In this document: positions 10,365 through 19,265 of the stretch, piece after piece | Layout of the letters: the number at the start of each line of letters is the position of its first letter | Numbering within the stretch: position 1 is the stretch's first letter | The notes under the pieces: generated by a model | Database searches by the model: none | Told to the model about the DNA's origin: nothing | Seen by the model: only the letters and a program-made list of their open reading frames with translations | Program-made: the position numbers and the translations under genes | Source: JADJOY01 sp046331705 [NCBI: bacterium] | GTDB lineage: Bacteria > JADJOY01 | Direction of reading: 5' to 3' | NCBI GenBank assembly: GCA_046331705.1 | Contig: JAXLQJ010000017.1 | Span: 62,001-126,000 of the forward strand | Length of the DNA: 64,000 bases

Positions 10365-12296
10365 ATGATACTCGCAGTGGACGCACGATCGAGCGACGAC
10401 GATCCTCGCCGTGACATGCGCGGCGGGACGCCGGCGTCGAGCAGGGCCCCTTGGCTCGGCATGGCGCTCTTCGCTCTCGGCTACTTCGCGTCGGCCGAGA
10501 TCGGCCACCTGCTCTCGATTCATGGCGACGAGCTCGGACAGTCGTTCGCCACGCTCTGGCCGCCGAGCGGCCTCTACGTCGCCGCGCTGCTGCTCGCCGA
10601 GCGGCGCCACTGGCCCGCGCTGGCGCTGGTCGCGCTGCTCGCCAACTCGGGATCCGACGTTCTCGTCCACGCACAAACGCCGCGATTGAGCCTCGCATTT
10701 TGGTGCGCGAACACCGTCGAGGCCGCCGTCGGCGCGAGCCTGGTGCGACGTTTCTTCGGCGCCCCGTTCATCGAATGGGGCGTGCGGCACGTGCTGGGGT
10801 TCGCCGCGCTCTCGGTGGGACTGGGGGCCGCGGCTGCGGCGCTCCTCGGCGCCACGGCGCTGGTGCGGACGCTCGGCGGCGATCTCGGAACCGCCTTCGC
10901 GGTGTGGTGGTCGAGCGCCGCGATCGGGCAGCTGGTGGTGGCGCCGGCGGTGCTCGCGTTCCACTCCCGCGTGCAAAAGCTCGCCACCACCACGATCCCG
11001 CCGCTGCGCGTCGTGGAGGGCTGTGTGCTCGCGGTGGTGCTGGCGCTCCTGGCGGAGCTCGTCTTCGGCCAGCAGTCGCGCCCCATCGCCTTCGCCGTGT
11101 TTCCGGTGATGATGCTCGCGGCGCTGCGCTTCGAGATCGCCGGAGTCGCCTTCTCCACCACCATCCTCGCGAGCATCTGCATCGTGAACACCGGCGCTGG
11201 GCGCGGGCCGTTCGCCGCGGCCACCGCATCGATCCCGGAGCGCGTGGTGCTCGCCCAGAGCTTGCTCAGCCTGGCGGCCTTCTCGTCGTTGGTGCTGGCC
11301 GCCGCGGTCCGCGAACGGCGCCGCGCCGAGGCCGCTAGCCGCGCCGACGAGGCGCGCTATCGCGACCTGTTCGAGAACATGCGCGAGCTGGTGCAGATCG
11401 TGCGCCGCGATGGCTCGCTGGTGCAGGTCAACCATGCGTGGCAGCGCGTGCTCGGCTACGGCGACGCCGAGCTCGGGCGGCTCGACGTCTTCGACGTGAT
11501 CCATCCGGAGGACCGGGACCACTGTGCCAAGCTGCTCGAGCGCGTGCTCGCGGGCGAGGACGTGGGGCGCATCCAGGCGCGCTTCGTCGCCAAGGACGGG
11601 CGCGTCGTCGAGGTGGACGGCACGAGCCGGCGCCACCTGCACGGCGATCTGGAGGCGCTCAGCCAGGCGGTCTTCCGCGACGTCACCGAGGAGCGCGCCC
11701 GCAGTCGCGAGCTCGAGCGAGCCCAGCAGGACCTCGAGCGCGCCAATCACGAGCTACGGCGGCTGGCGGCGACCGACGCGCTCACCGGCCTCAACAACCG
11801 CGGTGCGTTCGAGGAGCATCTGCCGCGCGAGATCAACCGCGCCTTCCGCTACGCGACCGCGCTGTCGCTGGTGATCCTCGACGTCGACCACTTCAAGCTC
11901 TTCAACGACCGTTTCGGACACTCGGCGGGCGACGACGTGCTTCGCACCGTGGCGCGCATCGTGCGCGCGACTGCACGGGCGACCGACTTCGTCGCGCGTT
12001 ACGGCGGCGAGGAGCTCGTCGCCATCCTGCCTCACACCGACGAGGTGGGGGCGCTGGCACAAGCGGAGCGCTTCCGCGAGGCGGTCGCGGGCTGGGCATG
12101 GACGCTTCGGCCGATCACGGTGAGCGTCGGCGTGGCGACCCTCGCGACCGACCCGATGGAACCCGGGCTGCTCGTGGCGCTCGCGGATCAAGCGCTCTAC
12201 CGCGCCAAGCAAGCGGGGCGAAATCGCGTCGAGAGCGCGGGGCGCGCCTCGCAGCTGGCGAGCCCGTTCAACGCCGCGACGCCCGATCGCCCCTGA
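10365..12296 (+). CDS. MASE1-PAS-GGDEF diguanylate cyclase
   Basis: Inner-membrane sensor that should make cyclic di-GMP from two GTP. Residues about 30-320 form a MASE1-like multi-helix membrane sensor (ATLWPPSGLYVAALLLAE is typical). A PAS domain lies around 320-440 and a GGDEF domain around 465-630. The active site is GGEEL (G547), with the inhibitory I-site RATD exactly five residues upstream, so an active, feedback-inhibited enzyme is expected. No EAL domain is present. The start is uncertain: ATG at 10317, 10332, 10365 and 10416 are in frame with no clear Shine-Dalgarno. 10365 avoids overlap with divergent addB, and 10416 is also credible. Confidence 0.87.
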   Translation: MILAVDARSSDDDPRRDMRGGTPASSRAPWLGMALFALGYFASAEIGHLLSIHGDELGQSFATLWPPSGLYVAALLLAERRHWPALALVALLANSGSDVLVHAQTPRLSLAFWCANTVEAAVGASLVRRFFGAPFIEWGVRHVLGFAALSVGLGAAAAALLGATALVRTLGGDLGTAFAVWWSSAAIGQLVVAPAVLAFHSRVQKLATTTIPPLRVVEGCVLAVVLALLAELVFGQQSRPIAFAVFPVMMLAALRFEIAGVAFSTTILASICIVNTGAGRGPFAAATASIPERVVLAQSLLSLAAFSSLVLAAAVRERRRAEAASRADEARYRDLFENMRELVQIVRRDGSLVQVNHAWQRVLGYGDAELGRLDVFDVIHPEDRDHCAKLLERVLAGEDVGRIQARFVAKDGRVVEVDGTSRRHLHGDLEALSQAVFRDVTEERARSRELERAQQDLERANHELRRLAATDALTGLNNRGAFEEHLPREINRAFRYATALSLVILDVDHFKLFNDRFGHSAGDDVLRTVARIVRATARATDFVARYGGEELVAILPHTDEVGALAQAERFREAVAGWAWTLRPITVSVGVATLATDPMEPGLLVALADQALYRAKQAGRNRVESAGRASQLASPFNAATPDRP

Positions 12297-12320
12297 GCAC
12301 CCGCCGCGAGGTGGCGGCGT

Positions 12321-13301
12321 TCACGCGCGCGGCGGCGCGTTCGCGGCCGGTGCCGCGACCACCCGATTGCGCTGCTCGCCCAGGTCGAGCCGGCCATCGG
12401 GCGTCCGGATGCGGCTCGTCACGACGTCCCCGGGGCGGAGGTAGCGCGCGCTGCGCTCCTGGGAGCGCACGAACAGCTTCCACCGCAACGGCTCGGGCAG
12501 CAGATTCGCCACCCACCGCGACGCGGCCCCGGGGATCGCGAGCGCGACTCCGCCCGGGGTGCCGGTGGCGATCACGTCCCCGGGTGCGAAGTCCTGCAAG
12601 CCCGAGAGCTCGGTCAACGTCGCCGCCGGACCGAACAGCAGGTCCGCGACCCGACCGTGCTGGCGGGTCTCGCCGTTGACCGCGAGCGAGAGCTCGAGGT
12701 CGCCGAGGCACGCGAAATCCTCGCGATCGAGCAGCGTGAGCCAGGGCCCGGTGGGCGCGAAGCTGCGGTAGCTCTTGCCCTTGTAGAACTGCGATTGCGG
12801 GATCTGGACGTCGCGCGCGGAGACGTCGTTGAGGATCGCCACCGCGGCCACCAGCTCCGGCAGGCGCTCCGCGGTGACGTCGAGCGGGCCGTCGATCGCG
12901 CGGCCGACGACGAGCGCGAGCTCGATCTCGTAGTCGAGAAGCCGCACGTGCGGCGGCCGCACGATGTCCGCGCTCGCCGCGCTCAACGAAGACGACGCCT
13001 TGCGGAAGAACATGTTGAAGGTCTGCCGGCGCGGGTCTTGGCCGATCTCGGCCAGGTGGCTCCGATAGTTCATCCCCTGACAGACGAGCTGCTGGTTGGA
13101 GGTGATCGGGCAGAGCACCTCCACGTCACCGAGCGGATGAACGGCGGGCGCGCCGGCCAAGGCACGGGCCCGCTCGGCGCCTCGCAGGATGAAGTCCCCA
13201 GTGGTCGCGAAATCGCCGGGAACGGGCACGATGCCGTCGCCGCGGACGACGCCGAATCCGACGACGTCGCCCCGTCGATAGCGCACGGTGTTGATCGCCA
13301 T
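12321..13301 (-). CDS. Fumarylacetoacetate hydrolase (FAH) family protein
   Basis: FAH-fold hydrolase or hydratase of 326 residues, probably acting on a beta-diketone or 2-keto-4-enoate ring-cleavage product. The metal-binding acidic set is visible in DYEIELALVVG and NDVSARD. GKSYRSFAPTGPW and TGTPGGVAL are also family hallmarks. It is the last gene of a minus-strand operon, starting 15 bases after the FAD monooxygenase stop. That context suggests a late step in aromatic compound breakdown. The exact substrate cannot be read from sequence; fumarylpyruvate, acylpyruvate and oxopentenoate are all possible. Confidence 0.85.
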   Translation of the reverse strand: MAINTVRYRRGDVVGFGVVRGDGIVPVPGDFATTGDFILRGAERARALAGAPAVHPLGDVEVLCPITSNQQLVCQGMNYRSHLAEIGQDPRRQTFNMFFRKASSSLSAASADIVRPPHVRLLDYEIELALVVGRAIDGPLDVTAERLPELVAAVAILNDVSARDVQIPQSQFYKGKSYRSFAPTGPWLTLLDREDFACLGDLELSLAVNGETRQHGRVADLLFGPAATLTELSGLQDFAPGDVIATGTPGGVALAIPGAASRWVANLLPEPLRWKLFVRSQERSARYLRPGDVVTSRIRTPDGRLDLGEQRNRVVAAPAANAPPRA

Positions 13302-13316
13302 GGTCTCCTCGCCGTC

Positions 13317-15002
13317 TCAGCCGAGCACGCGCTCGAGGGCTTGCCGGATCGCCGCGCGCGGGTCGGCGACCGACGAGCGGCTGCGCCACGCCACGTGCCC
13401 GTCGGGACGGACCAGGATGGCGCCGTCGCGCTCGATCTCGCGCACCCGCTCCCAGTGACCGTCCGGGTCCCGGATGTCCCCGCCGATCGCGACCGACGTG
13501 AGCCACGCATGCCCGAGGGCGGCGACCGCTTCCGACCAGGCAGGGGCGGACGCATCGCTGACCAGCGTGAATCGATCGTAGCCGAGCAAGTCGAGGCTCG
13601 AGATCCGTCGGCCATCGCGCTCGAGCCAGGCATGGGGCAGGCGCGCGCCTGGCCGCGTCGTGGGCACGAAGTCGCGCACCGGGCTCGCGCCCATCGGTCT
13701 CGCCGAGCCATCGGGAACGACGGCGCCGCGCTCGTACGAGAAGCCGATCTGCAACGCCAGCATGTCGAAGTGGTCTTGCTGGCTCGCCAGGCTCGCGGCG
13801 AGCCGCTCGCGATCCGGCCCGGGCGCGCGCAGCGCCGCGACGCGCTCCCCGTCGTGCTTGGGCTCGCCGTTCAAGCCGGCAGCCTCCACCACGTCCATCA
13901 GCTTCACGGCGTTCGTGAAGCTCTGCTCGGCGTTGCGCTCCGCCACCGGACGGCGTTCGGCCTCGTAGGTGTCGAGCAACGCGGGCGCGGCGCGGCCTTC
14001 CTCCACCGCGCGGATCTTCCAGACCAGGTTGTGCGCGTCCTGGACGCCGGTGTTGAGGCCGAGCCCGCCGCTCGGCGGGAAGCGGTGCGCTGCATCCCCC
14101 AGCAAGAACACGCGGCCGGAGCGATAGCGCTCCGCGACCTGCGCGGTCATGGTCCAGGTGCTGACCGTCTTCACCTCGAGCGGCACGTCGTCGCGGCCGA
14201 GCGCGCGCCACACGATCGCGCGGCAGCGCGCCTCACCGAAGTCGGCCAGCGTCTCGGCGTCGGGATCGTACGGGTGCATGAACACCCAGGTGCGGTCGAT
14301 CTCGTGCGCCACGAACGCGCCGGTGGCGGTGGGATCGAGCACCCAGTAGAGGATCGCGGGTCGCTCGGCGACCAGCGGGCGCAGCGCGGCCTCGAAGTGG
14401 ATCATCACGAAGCTCTGGATCCGCTCCGGTCCCATCAGCTCGATGCCGTGCCGGGCGCGGACGCGACTGCCCGCGCCGTCGCAGGCGAGGAGGTACTTCG
14501 AGCGGATCGAGTACGTGACGTCGCGCGCCAGGTCTCGCACCGTGGAGGTCACGCCGCCCTCGTCGGGCTCGCATCCCTCCCATTGGTGGAGTCGGTGCAA
14601 GCGCGCGCGGCTCTCGCGCCGAAGCCGTTCGAGCAGGATGGGCTCGAAGAGATGCTGCGAGAGGTTGGCGATGGGCGTCGGCGTCACGTCGAGGACTCCG
14701 TCGTCCTGACGCTCGTAGGGGAGGCTGCCGAGCTCGTGACCGGCGAGCGTCGTCACCCAGCGCACGCGTCCGCCGTCCGCTGCCGGCGTGGCGCGCGCGC
14801 GGATGGCGTCCATGTCCACGCCCAGCGCGCGACAGATCTCGAGGGTGCGCGGATTCACGACGTGGGCTTGCGGTGCCTGGTGCGGCCCGTCGCGCCGCTC
14901 CACGATCCACGCGTCGATGCCCTGCTGGGCGAGCAGGATCCCAGCGGCGAGCCCGACCGGGCCCGCGCCCACGATCAGCACGGAAACGTCGATCTCTCGC
15001 AT
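13317..15002 (-). CDS. FAD-dependent aromatic ring monooxygenase (PHBH fold, TfdB/MhpA-like)
   Basis: Flavoprotein hydroxylase of 561 residues, predicted to hydroxylate a phenolic substrate with NAD(P)H and oxygen. The N-terminal FAD site is GAGPVGLAAG (GxGxxG). The DG motif is CDGAGSRVR, and the second FAD/GD motif is VFLLGDAAHRFPPSGGLGLN. The last 150 or so residues look like the thioredoxin-like domain of the phenol hydroxylase group. The ATG at 15002 has a GGGGGCGG ribosome site; the open frame extending upstream overlaps the previous gene and is not used. It lies between a small membrane protein and an FAH-family enzyme, all probably under the divergent TetR protein. Confidence 0.88.
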   Translation of the reverse strand: MREIDVSVLIVGAGPVGLAAGILLAQQGIDAWIVERRDGPHQAPQAHVVNPRTLEICRALGVDMDAIRARATPAADGGRVRWVTTLAGHELGSLPYERQDDGVLDVTPTPIANLSQHLFEPILLERLRRESRARLHRLHQWEGCEPDEGGVTSTVRDLARDVTYSIRSKYLLACDGAGSRVRARHGIELMGPERIQSFVMIHFEAALRPLVAERPAILYWVLDPTATGAFVAHEIDRTWVFMHPYDPDAETLADFGEARCRAIVWRALGRDDVPLEVKTVSTWTMTAQVAERYRSGRVFLLGDAAHRFPPSGGLGLNTGVQDAHNLVWKIRAVEEGRAAPALLDTYEAERRPVAERNAEQSFTNAVKLMDVVEAAGLNGEPKHDGERVAALRAPGPDRERLAASLASQQDHFDMLALQIGFSYERGAVVPDGSARPMGASPVRDFVPTTRPGARLPHAWLERDGRRISSLDLLGYDRFTLVSDASAPAWSEAVAALGHAWLTSVAIGGDIRDPDGHWERVREIERDGAILVRPDGHVAWRSRSSVADPRAAIRQALERVLG

Positions 15003-15013
15003 GACCCGCCCCC

Positions 15014-15454
15014 TCACGCCTGCCCGCGGCGAGCGCGGATCAGCAGGGCGATGGCGGCGCCGATCATGGCGGTGAAGATCGAGAACCCGAACACGTTCTC
15101 GTCCCAGCCGAAGATCTTCACGTGGATGCCCGGCACCGCGATCACGCCGACGTAGAGGGGGCACAGGAAGAACGCGATCCAGAACCCCGCGAGGTTGCAG
15201 CACTGCAGCGCCGCCGCGAGGTGGACGTCCCGCACGTCGCGGGGCCGGCGCAGCCACAGCAGGTAGAGATTCACCAGCCCGGAGGTGCCCATGAAGCCCA
15301 TCAGCCACACCAGGTGAACGCGGGCGTGGCCATCCCAGAACGGGTTCATGAGATGGCTCACACCCGAGTCCCGAACGATGGGCCCGAAGAACTCGAGCGC
15401 GGTGAGCGTGAGCAAGACCCTCGCGATCCCCACCGGATCGCGTCCAGACAGCAT
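15014..15454 (-). CDS. Small four-helix membrane protein of the monooxygenase operon
   Basis: Integral membrane protein of 146 residues with four predicted helices: near residues 9-27, 48-70, 82-112 and 122-140. No family was recognised with certainty. It is the first gene of the operon that continues into the FAD monooxygenase 11 bases later. The ATG at 15454 is chosen because GGAGGA lies nine bases upstream; a GTG two codons earlier and an ATG at 15490 are alternatives. A role in substrate uptake or in delivering a hydrophobic substrate to the oxygenase is only inferred from position. Confidence 0.75.
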   Translation of the reverse strand: MLSGRDPVGIARVLLTLTALEFFGPIVRDSGVSHLMNPFWDGHARVHLVWLMGFMGTSGLVNLYLLWLRRPRDVRDVHLAAALQCCNLAGFWIAFFLCPLYVGVIAVPGIHVKIFGWDENVFGFSIFTAMIGAAIALLIRARRGQA

Positions 15455-15505
15455 TCCCACGGTTCCTCCGTCGTGCGGGCGGCAGTGCATGCGCCCCGCG
15501 TTGAG

Positions 15506-15521
15506 TTATTCACATGAATAA
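15506..15521. promoter_or_regulatory. Candidate TetR operator 1
   Basis: TTATTCACATGAATAA has inverted arms TTATTC and GAATAA around a 4-base centre. It stands out as AT-rich in a GC-rich genome and lies between the divergent TetR gene and the membrane protein/monooxygenase operon. A related copy lies about 35 bases away. This is the expected arrangement for an autoregulating TetR repressor that also controls its neighbours. Confidence 0.6.
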
Positions 15522-15555
15522 TTAAGCGCATCAGCAATACCGCCGCCGGAAGCAA

Positions 15556-15571
15556 CTTGTCAAGTGAATAA
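15556..15571. promoter_or_regulatory. Candidate TetR operator 2 (related copy)
   Basis: CTTGTCAAGTGAATAA matches the reverse complement of the first site at 12 of 16 positions, including the complete GTGAATAA half. It sits 23 bases upstream of the TetR ATG. TTGTCA inside it could double as a -35 box for tetR, which would allow direct autorepression. Confidence 0.5.
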
Positions 15572-15594
15572 GATTGACCTACGCTCGGATCGTC

Positions 15595-16323
15595 ATGGCC
15601 CCGCGCGTCCGTTCGAGAGCCACGGCCCGCGCGCGTGCGGGCGCGGCGGCGCCCGCGTTCGACCGCGGCGAGGAGACGCGCGGCCGCATCGTTTCCGCGG
15701 CACTCCACTCGTTCGCGGAGCGCGGCTTCGATGGCGCCTCCACCCGCGAGATCTCCGGCCTGGCGGGCGTGAACCAGGGGCTCATCACCTACCACTTCCG
15801 CAGCAAGGAAAGCCTGTGGAAAGCGGCCGTCGACTCGATGTTCGCGGAGCTGGCCCAGGAATTCGGCGAGCTCGCCAGCGAGATCAGCGCCGTCGACGTC
15901 CGCGAGCAGCTCCGCGAGCTGGTCGTCCGCTGGGTGCGCTTCGCCGCTCGTCACCCCGAGCAGATGCGGATCATGGTCCAGGAGGGCAAGGCCGACGGAC
16001 CGCGCCTGCGCTGGCTGGTGTCACGCCACCTGAAGGGCTTCTACGCGCTCTTCGAGGCGCTGGTCGCGCGCGCCCGAGCCGCCGGTCTCGTCGCCGTGGA
16101 CCTGCCCACCGCCCACCTCTATTACATCGTGATCGGCGCGGCCTCGACGATCTTCACGGCCGCCCCCGAGTGCAGACGACTCACGGGCCACGACCCCGAG
16201 AGCGAGGAGGCGATCGAGGCGCACGGCCGCGCCTTGGTCACGCTCTTGTTGGGCGCGCGACCCGAATCTACGGCGCCCGGTCGCTCCACGCTGCCGTCGA
16301 GCGCTGCTCGACGCCGTCGTTGA
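15595..16323 (+). CDS. TetR/AcrR family transcriptional regulator
   Basis: DNA-binding repressor of 242 residues. The helix-turn-helix is at about residues 30-75, with [20 protein letters not shown] followed by [12 protein letters not shown]. The C-terminal half is a ligand-binding domain of the CerR type. An Arg/Ala-rich tail precedes the HTH. ATG 15595 is used; a TTG at 15574 is in frame but too close to the operator. It diverges from the monooxygenase operon and is probably its regulator. The last 56 bases overlap the 3' end of the opposite-strand beta-helix gene. Confidence 0.88.
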   Translation: MAPRVRSRATARARAGAAAPAFDRGEETRGRIVSAALHSFAERGFDGASTREISGLAGVNQGLITYHFRSKESLWKAAVDSMFAELAQEFGELASEISAVDVREQLRELVVRWVRFAARHPEQMRIMVQEGKADGPRLRWLVSRHLKGFYALFEALVARARAAGLVAVDLPTAHLYYIVIGAASTIFTAAPECRRLTGHDPESEEAIEAHGRALVTLLLGARPESTAPGRSTLPSSAARRRR

Positions 16324-17428
16324 AGATCGGCGTGGGCGGACGCTCGACGGAGGCCTCGACCGCCCCGACGTCGCAAAAGGCGCCCGGAATCCCGTCTCCG
16401 TCCACCGGTCGAGCGAGCCCCCGCTGATCCTTCGCGAGACAGGCGGGTGTGATGCCCTGATCCCGCGCCGCGCTGGATGGCGATGGCACCCGGGTGCGCG
16501 TCGGTCCACCGTGATCCGCGAGGGAGCCGAGCCCCAACGAGATCGACGACACTCCCGGATGATCGCTGGCCAGACCGAAGCCGCAGGTGTCTCCGGCCGA
16601 CTCGATGTTGCCTCCCTCGCTGTCGACGACGGCAGCGTTGAACGCGACACAGCTTCCCGCCACGATCGAGTTGGCGAACGCAACGGAGGTGCCGTCGCCC
16701 GTCGCGAACACGGCCGTGTCGTCGCCGCTCGCTCGCACGGTGCACTGCTGGCACGTGACCACGCTGCCACCGACGGCCTCGATCTCGTCGGCGTTCAGAT
16801 TCGAGTCGAGCGTCACGTTCTCGAGCGTCGCCGTGGACTGGACGATCGCCAGGCCGCCCCCGTCGTTGTCGGCGATCGTCGACTCGTGGACGATCAACGC
16901 GCCGAAGGCGGCGACCTGCACGCCGCCGGGCGGCACCCCCATCGGCGCGACGTTGCCCCGCACCTCGGAGCGCTCGAGCGTGAGCGTGCCGCCGCTGACG
17001 TTGATCCCCGCGGGGGCGGTCCCCGCTCCACCCCGAATGGTGACACCGTCGATTCGCACCGAGGTTCCGTCGCCCAGGATCTCGATCACCCGGTCGAGGC
17101 CCGCCGCATCGATGACGGTCATCGTGGCGCCTTGGCCGATGATCTCGAGGTCGTTCGTGATGTCCAGATCGCCGGTCAGCGCGGCGTTCTCGCTCGCACC
17201 GGCGCGGGCGAGCGTGTAGGTACCCGCGGACAAGAGGATGCGGTCCAACGAGCCGCCCTGGTTCGCGGCCCGGACGGCCTCGCGCAGCGAGCAGTCGATC
17301 GTCACGCAGAAATCGGGCGCGGGGTCCGAGTACGTGGTCACCCAGTAGTCCGTGGCTCGCGCGAGACCGGCGAACGACGGCCACGCCGCCAAGAGAACGA
17401 TCGCGGTGGCCCGCGAAATCCGATGCAT
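16268..17428 (-). CDS. Secreted parallel beta-helix (choice-of-anchor Q) protein
   Basis: Exported protein of 386 residues with a signal peptide at 1-23 (cleaved near ARA). The mature region begins with [17 protein letters not shown] and ends with [12 protein letters not shown], the same opening and closing motifs as the beta-helix protein at 875-2830. Between them are repeated short strands typical of a right-handed beta-helix, with Cys pairs such as TCQQCTV. Unlike its relative it lacks calcium repeats and a hydrophobic tail. The ATG at 17428 follows GAGGGGG. The gene ends inside the converging TetR gene (TAG stop, 56-base overlap). Function unknown; an adhesin-like secreted protein is inferred. 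Confidence 0.82.
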   Translation of the reverse strand: MHRISRATAIVLLAAWPSFAGLARATDYWVTTYSDPAPDFCVTIDCSLREAVRAANQGGSLDRILLSAGTYTLARAGASENAALTGDLDITNDLEIIGQGATMTVIDAAGLDRVIEILGDGTSVRIDGVTIRGGAGTAPAGINVSGGTLTLERSEVRGNVAPMGVPPGGVQVAAFGALIVHESTIADNDGGGLAIVQSTATLENVTLDSNLNADEIEAVGGSVVTCQQCTVRASGDDTAVFATGDGTSVAFANSIVAGSCVAFNAAVVDSEGGNIESAGDTCGFGLASDHPGVSSISLGLGSLADHGGPTRTRVPSPSSAARDQGITPACLAKDQRGLARPVDGDGIPGAFCDVGAVEASVERPPTPIFNDGVEQRSTAAWSDRAP

Positions 17429-17611
17429 GGCGCCCCCTCGCGGCCGCGAGCCTCGATTCGTGCCGCGCCGCTCGTCCGACGATACGCACACGGCCAAGCC
17501 GGCCCCAAACCGAGGGAATCCGCCGCTGGCCACGAACCGGACCGCGGCGTAGCCTGTGCGTCTCGCGTCGGGAACGGACGCGAGCGCCATCCACCGTCCG
17601 CGGCCACGATC

Positions 17612-18034
17612 GTGAAATCGCTCACCCGCTACCTCACGTTCCGGGTCCCGGAGCGGATGGACTTCGTGAACGTCACCCCCGACGTCGAGCAAGCCGTCGC
17701 CGAGAGCCAGATCGCGGAAGGCCTCTGTCTGGTGAACGCGATGCACATCACCGCGAGCGTCTTCATCAACGACGACGAGCCGGGGCTGCATCGGGACTAC
17801 AAGCGCTGGCTCGAGTGGCTGGCCCCCTTCGACCCCAGCCCCGAGCGCTACCAGCACAATCGCACCGGCGAGGACAACGGCGACGCCCACCACAAGCGTC
17901 AGATCATGGGCCGCGAGGTGGTGGTGGCGATCACCAAGGGCAAGCTCGACCTCGGACCGTGGGAGCAGATCTTCTACGGCGAATTCGACGGCAAGCGCCC
18001 CAAGCGCGTGCTGATCAAGATCATCGGCGAATAG
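17612..18034 (+). CDS. YjbQ family protein (UPF0047)
   Basis: Small protein of 140 residues matching the YjbQ/UPF0047 family over its whole length. It shows [15 protein letters not shown], the [20 protein letters not shown] segment with clustered His residues, and the C-terminal [20 protein letters not shown]. Members show weak thiamine-phosphate synthase activity in genetic tests, but the true role is not established. The GTG at 17612 gives the normal N-terminus ([17 protein letters not shown]); the ATG sixteen codons later would cut a conserved strand. The acyl-CoA dehydrogenase gene starts 25 bases downstream. Confidence 0.88.
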   Translation: MKSLTRYLTFRVPERMDFVNVTPDVEQAVAESQIAEGLCLVNAMHITASVFINDDEPGLHRDYKRWLEWLAPFDPSPERYQHNRTGEDNGDAHHKRQIMGREVVVAITKGKLDLGPWEQIFYGEFDGKRPKRVLIKIIGE

Positions 18035-18059
18035 CCGCGCGCCGCGCGAGGCAGACCCC

Positions 18060-19265
18060 ATGACCTTCCAAGGTGTCGATTTCTACGACGTCGACTCGCT
18101 TCTCACCGACGACGAGCGCCAGGTGCGCGACACCGTCCGCCGCTTCGTCGACGACGAGGTGATGCCGATCATCGCCGCCCACTACCTCGAAGGGCGCTTC
18201 CCGAAGCAGCTCGTGCCGCGCATGGGCGAGCTCGGCGTGCTCGGCGCGAACCTGCCCACCGAGCACGGCTGCGCCGGGCTCGGCAACGTGGCCTACGGCC
18301 TCATCATGCAAGAGCTCGAGCGCGGGGACAGCGCGGTGCGCTCGTTCGCGTCCGTGCAAGGCGCGCTCGTGATGTACCCGATCCACGCGTTCGGCAGCGA
18401 GGCACAGAAGAAGGAATGGTTGCCCAGGCTCGCGCGCGGCGAGGCGGTGGGCTGCTTCGGGCTGACCGAGCCGGACTTCGGCTCGAATCCCGCCGGCATG
18501 ATCACCCGCGCCGAGCGCATCGCCAGCGGTTGGAAGCTCAATGGCACGAAGATGTGGATCACCAACGGGTCCACCGCGGACGTCGCCGTGGTGTGGGCCA
18601 AGACGGGCGCGCTCGACGACGCCAAGTCCATCCGCGGATTCGTCGTCCCCACCCGCACCCCTGGCTTCTCGGCGCGCGACCAGAAGGGAAAGCTCTCGCT
18701 GCGGGCGAGCGACACCAGCGAGATCCACCTCGAGGACGTGGTGCTACCCGAAGACGCGGTGTTGCCGAAGAGCGGCGGGCTCAAGAGCCCGCTCCAATGC
18801 CTGACCCAGGCTCGCTACGGCATCTCGTGGGGTGCTCTCGGCTCCGCGCTCGCGTGCTTCGACGAGGCGCGCGGATACGCCACCACGCGCGTGGCCTTCG
18901 ACCGGCCGATCGGTGCGTTCCAGCTCCAGCAGGCACGCCTCGCCGAGATGCTCACCGAGATCACCAAGGCGCAGCTCCTCTGCGTGCAGCTCGGCCGGCT
19001 CAAGGACCGCGGCACGATGACGCCGCAGCAAGTCAGCCTGGCCAAGCGCAACAACGTCGCGATGGCCACCGAGGTCGCCCGCGAGACCCGGCGGCTGCTC
19101 GGCGCGAACGGCATCCTGGTCGAGTACCAGGCCATGCGGCACCTGGCCAACCTGGAAAGTGTCTACACCTACGAAGGCACGCACGACGTGCACACGCTGA
19201 TCCTGGGCCAAGCCGTCACCGGTCTCGATGCGTTCGGCGCGAGCGTGGCTCCCGAGCGCCGATGA
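18060..19265 (+). CDS. Acyl-CoA dehydrogenase, glutaryl-CoA dehydrogenase type
   Basis: FAD-dependent acyl-CoA dehydrogenase of 401 residues, closest in pattern to glutaryl-CoA dehydrogenase, which converts glutaryl-CoA to crotonyl-CoA in lysine, tryptophan and benzoyl-CoA breakdown. Supporting motifs are CFGLTEPDFGSNP, the catalytic-base segment YTYEGTHDVHTLILG, and an Arg-Ser at AVRSFASVQ that aligns with the carboxylate-binding Arg of the human enzyme. Decarboxylating and non-decarboxylating forms cannot be separated here. The stop overlaps the next start (ATGA). The match to a fused pseudokinase gene downstream is unexpected for a metabolic operon. Confidence 0.88.
   Translation: MTFQGVDFYDVDSLLTDDERQVRDTVRRFVDDEVMPIIAAHYLEGRFPKQLVPRMGELGVLGANLPTEHGCAGLGNVAYGLIMQELERGDSAVRSFASVQGALVMYPIHAFGSEAQKKEWLPRLARGEAVGCFGLTEPDFGSNPAGMITRAERIASGWKLNGTKMWITNGSTADVAVVWAKTGALDDAKSIRGFVVPTRTPGFSARDQKGKLSLRASDTSEIHLEDVVLPEDAVLPKSGGLKSPLQCLTQARYGISWGALGSALACFDEARGYATTRVAFDRPIGAFQLQQARLAEMLTEITKAQLLCVQLGRLKDRGTMTPQQVSLAKRNNVAMATEVARETRRLLGANGILVEYQAMRHLANLESVYTYEGTHDVHTLILGQAVTGLDAFGASVAPERR

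Noticed and set aside
6818-10414. Plus-strand frame of nearly 1200 codons opposite addB
   Set aside because: Same reason: antisense to addB, whose Walker A, cysteines and nuclease residues fix the correct strand.
12297-12320. Possible short terminator between the cyclase and FAH-family genes
   Set aside because: Stem of only about five base pairs (CCGCC/GGCGG) in a GC-rich region; not better than chance.
12657-15155. Plus-strand frame of over 800 codons opposite the monooxygenase operon
   Set aside because: Antisense to three genes with intact FAD and metal motifs and ribosome sites.
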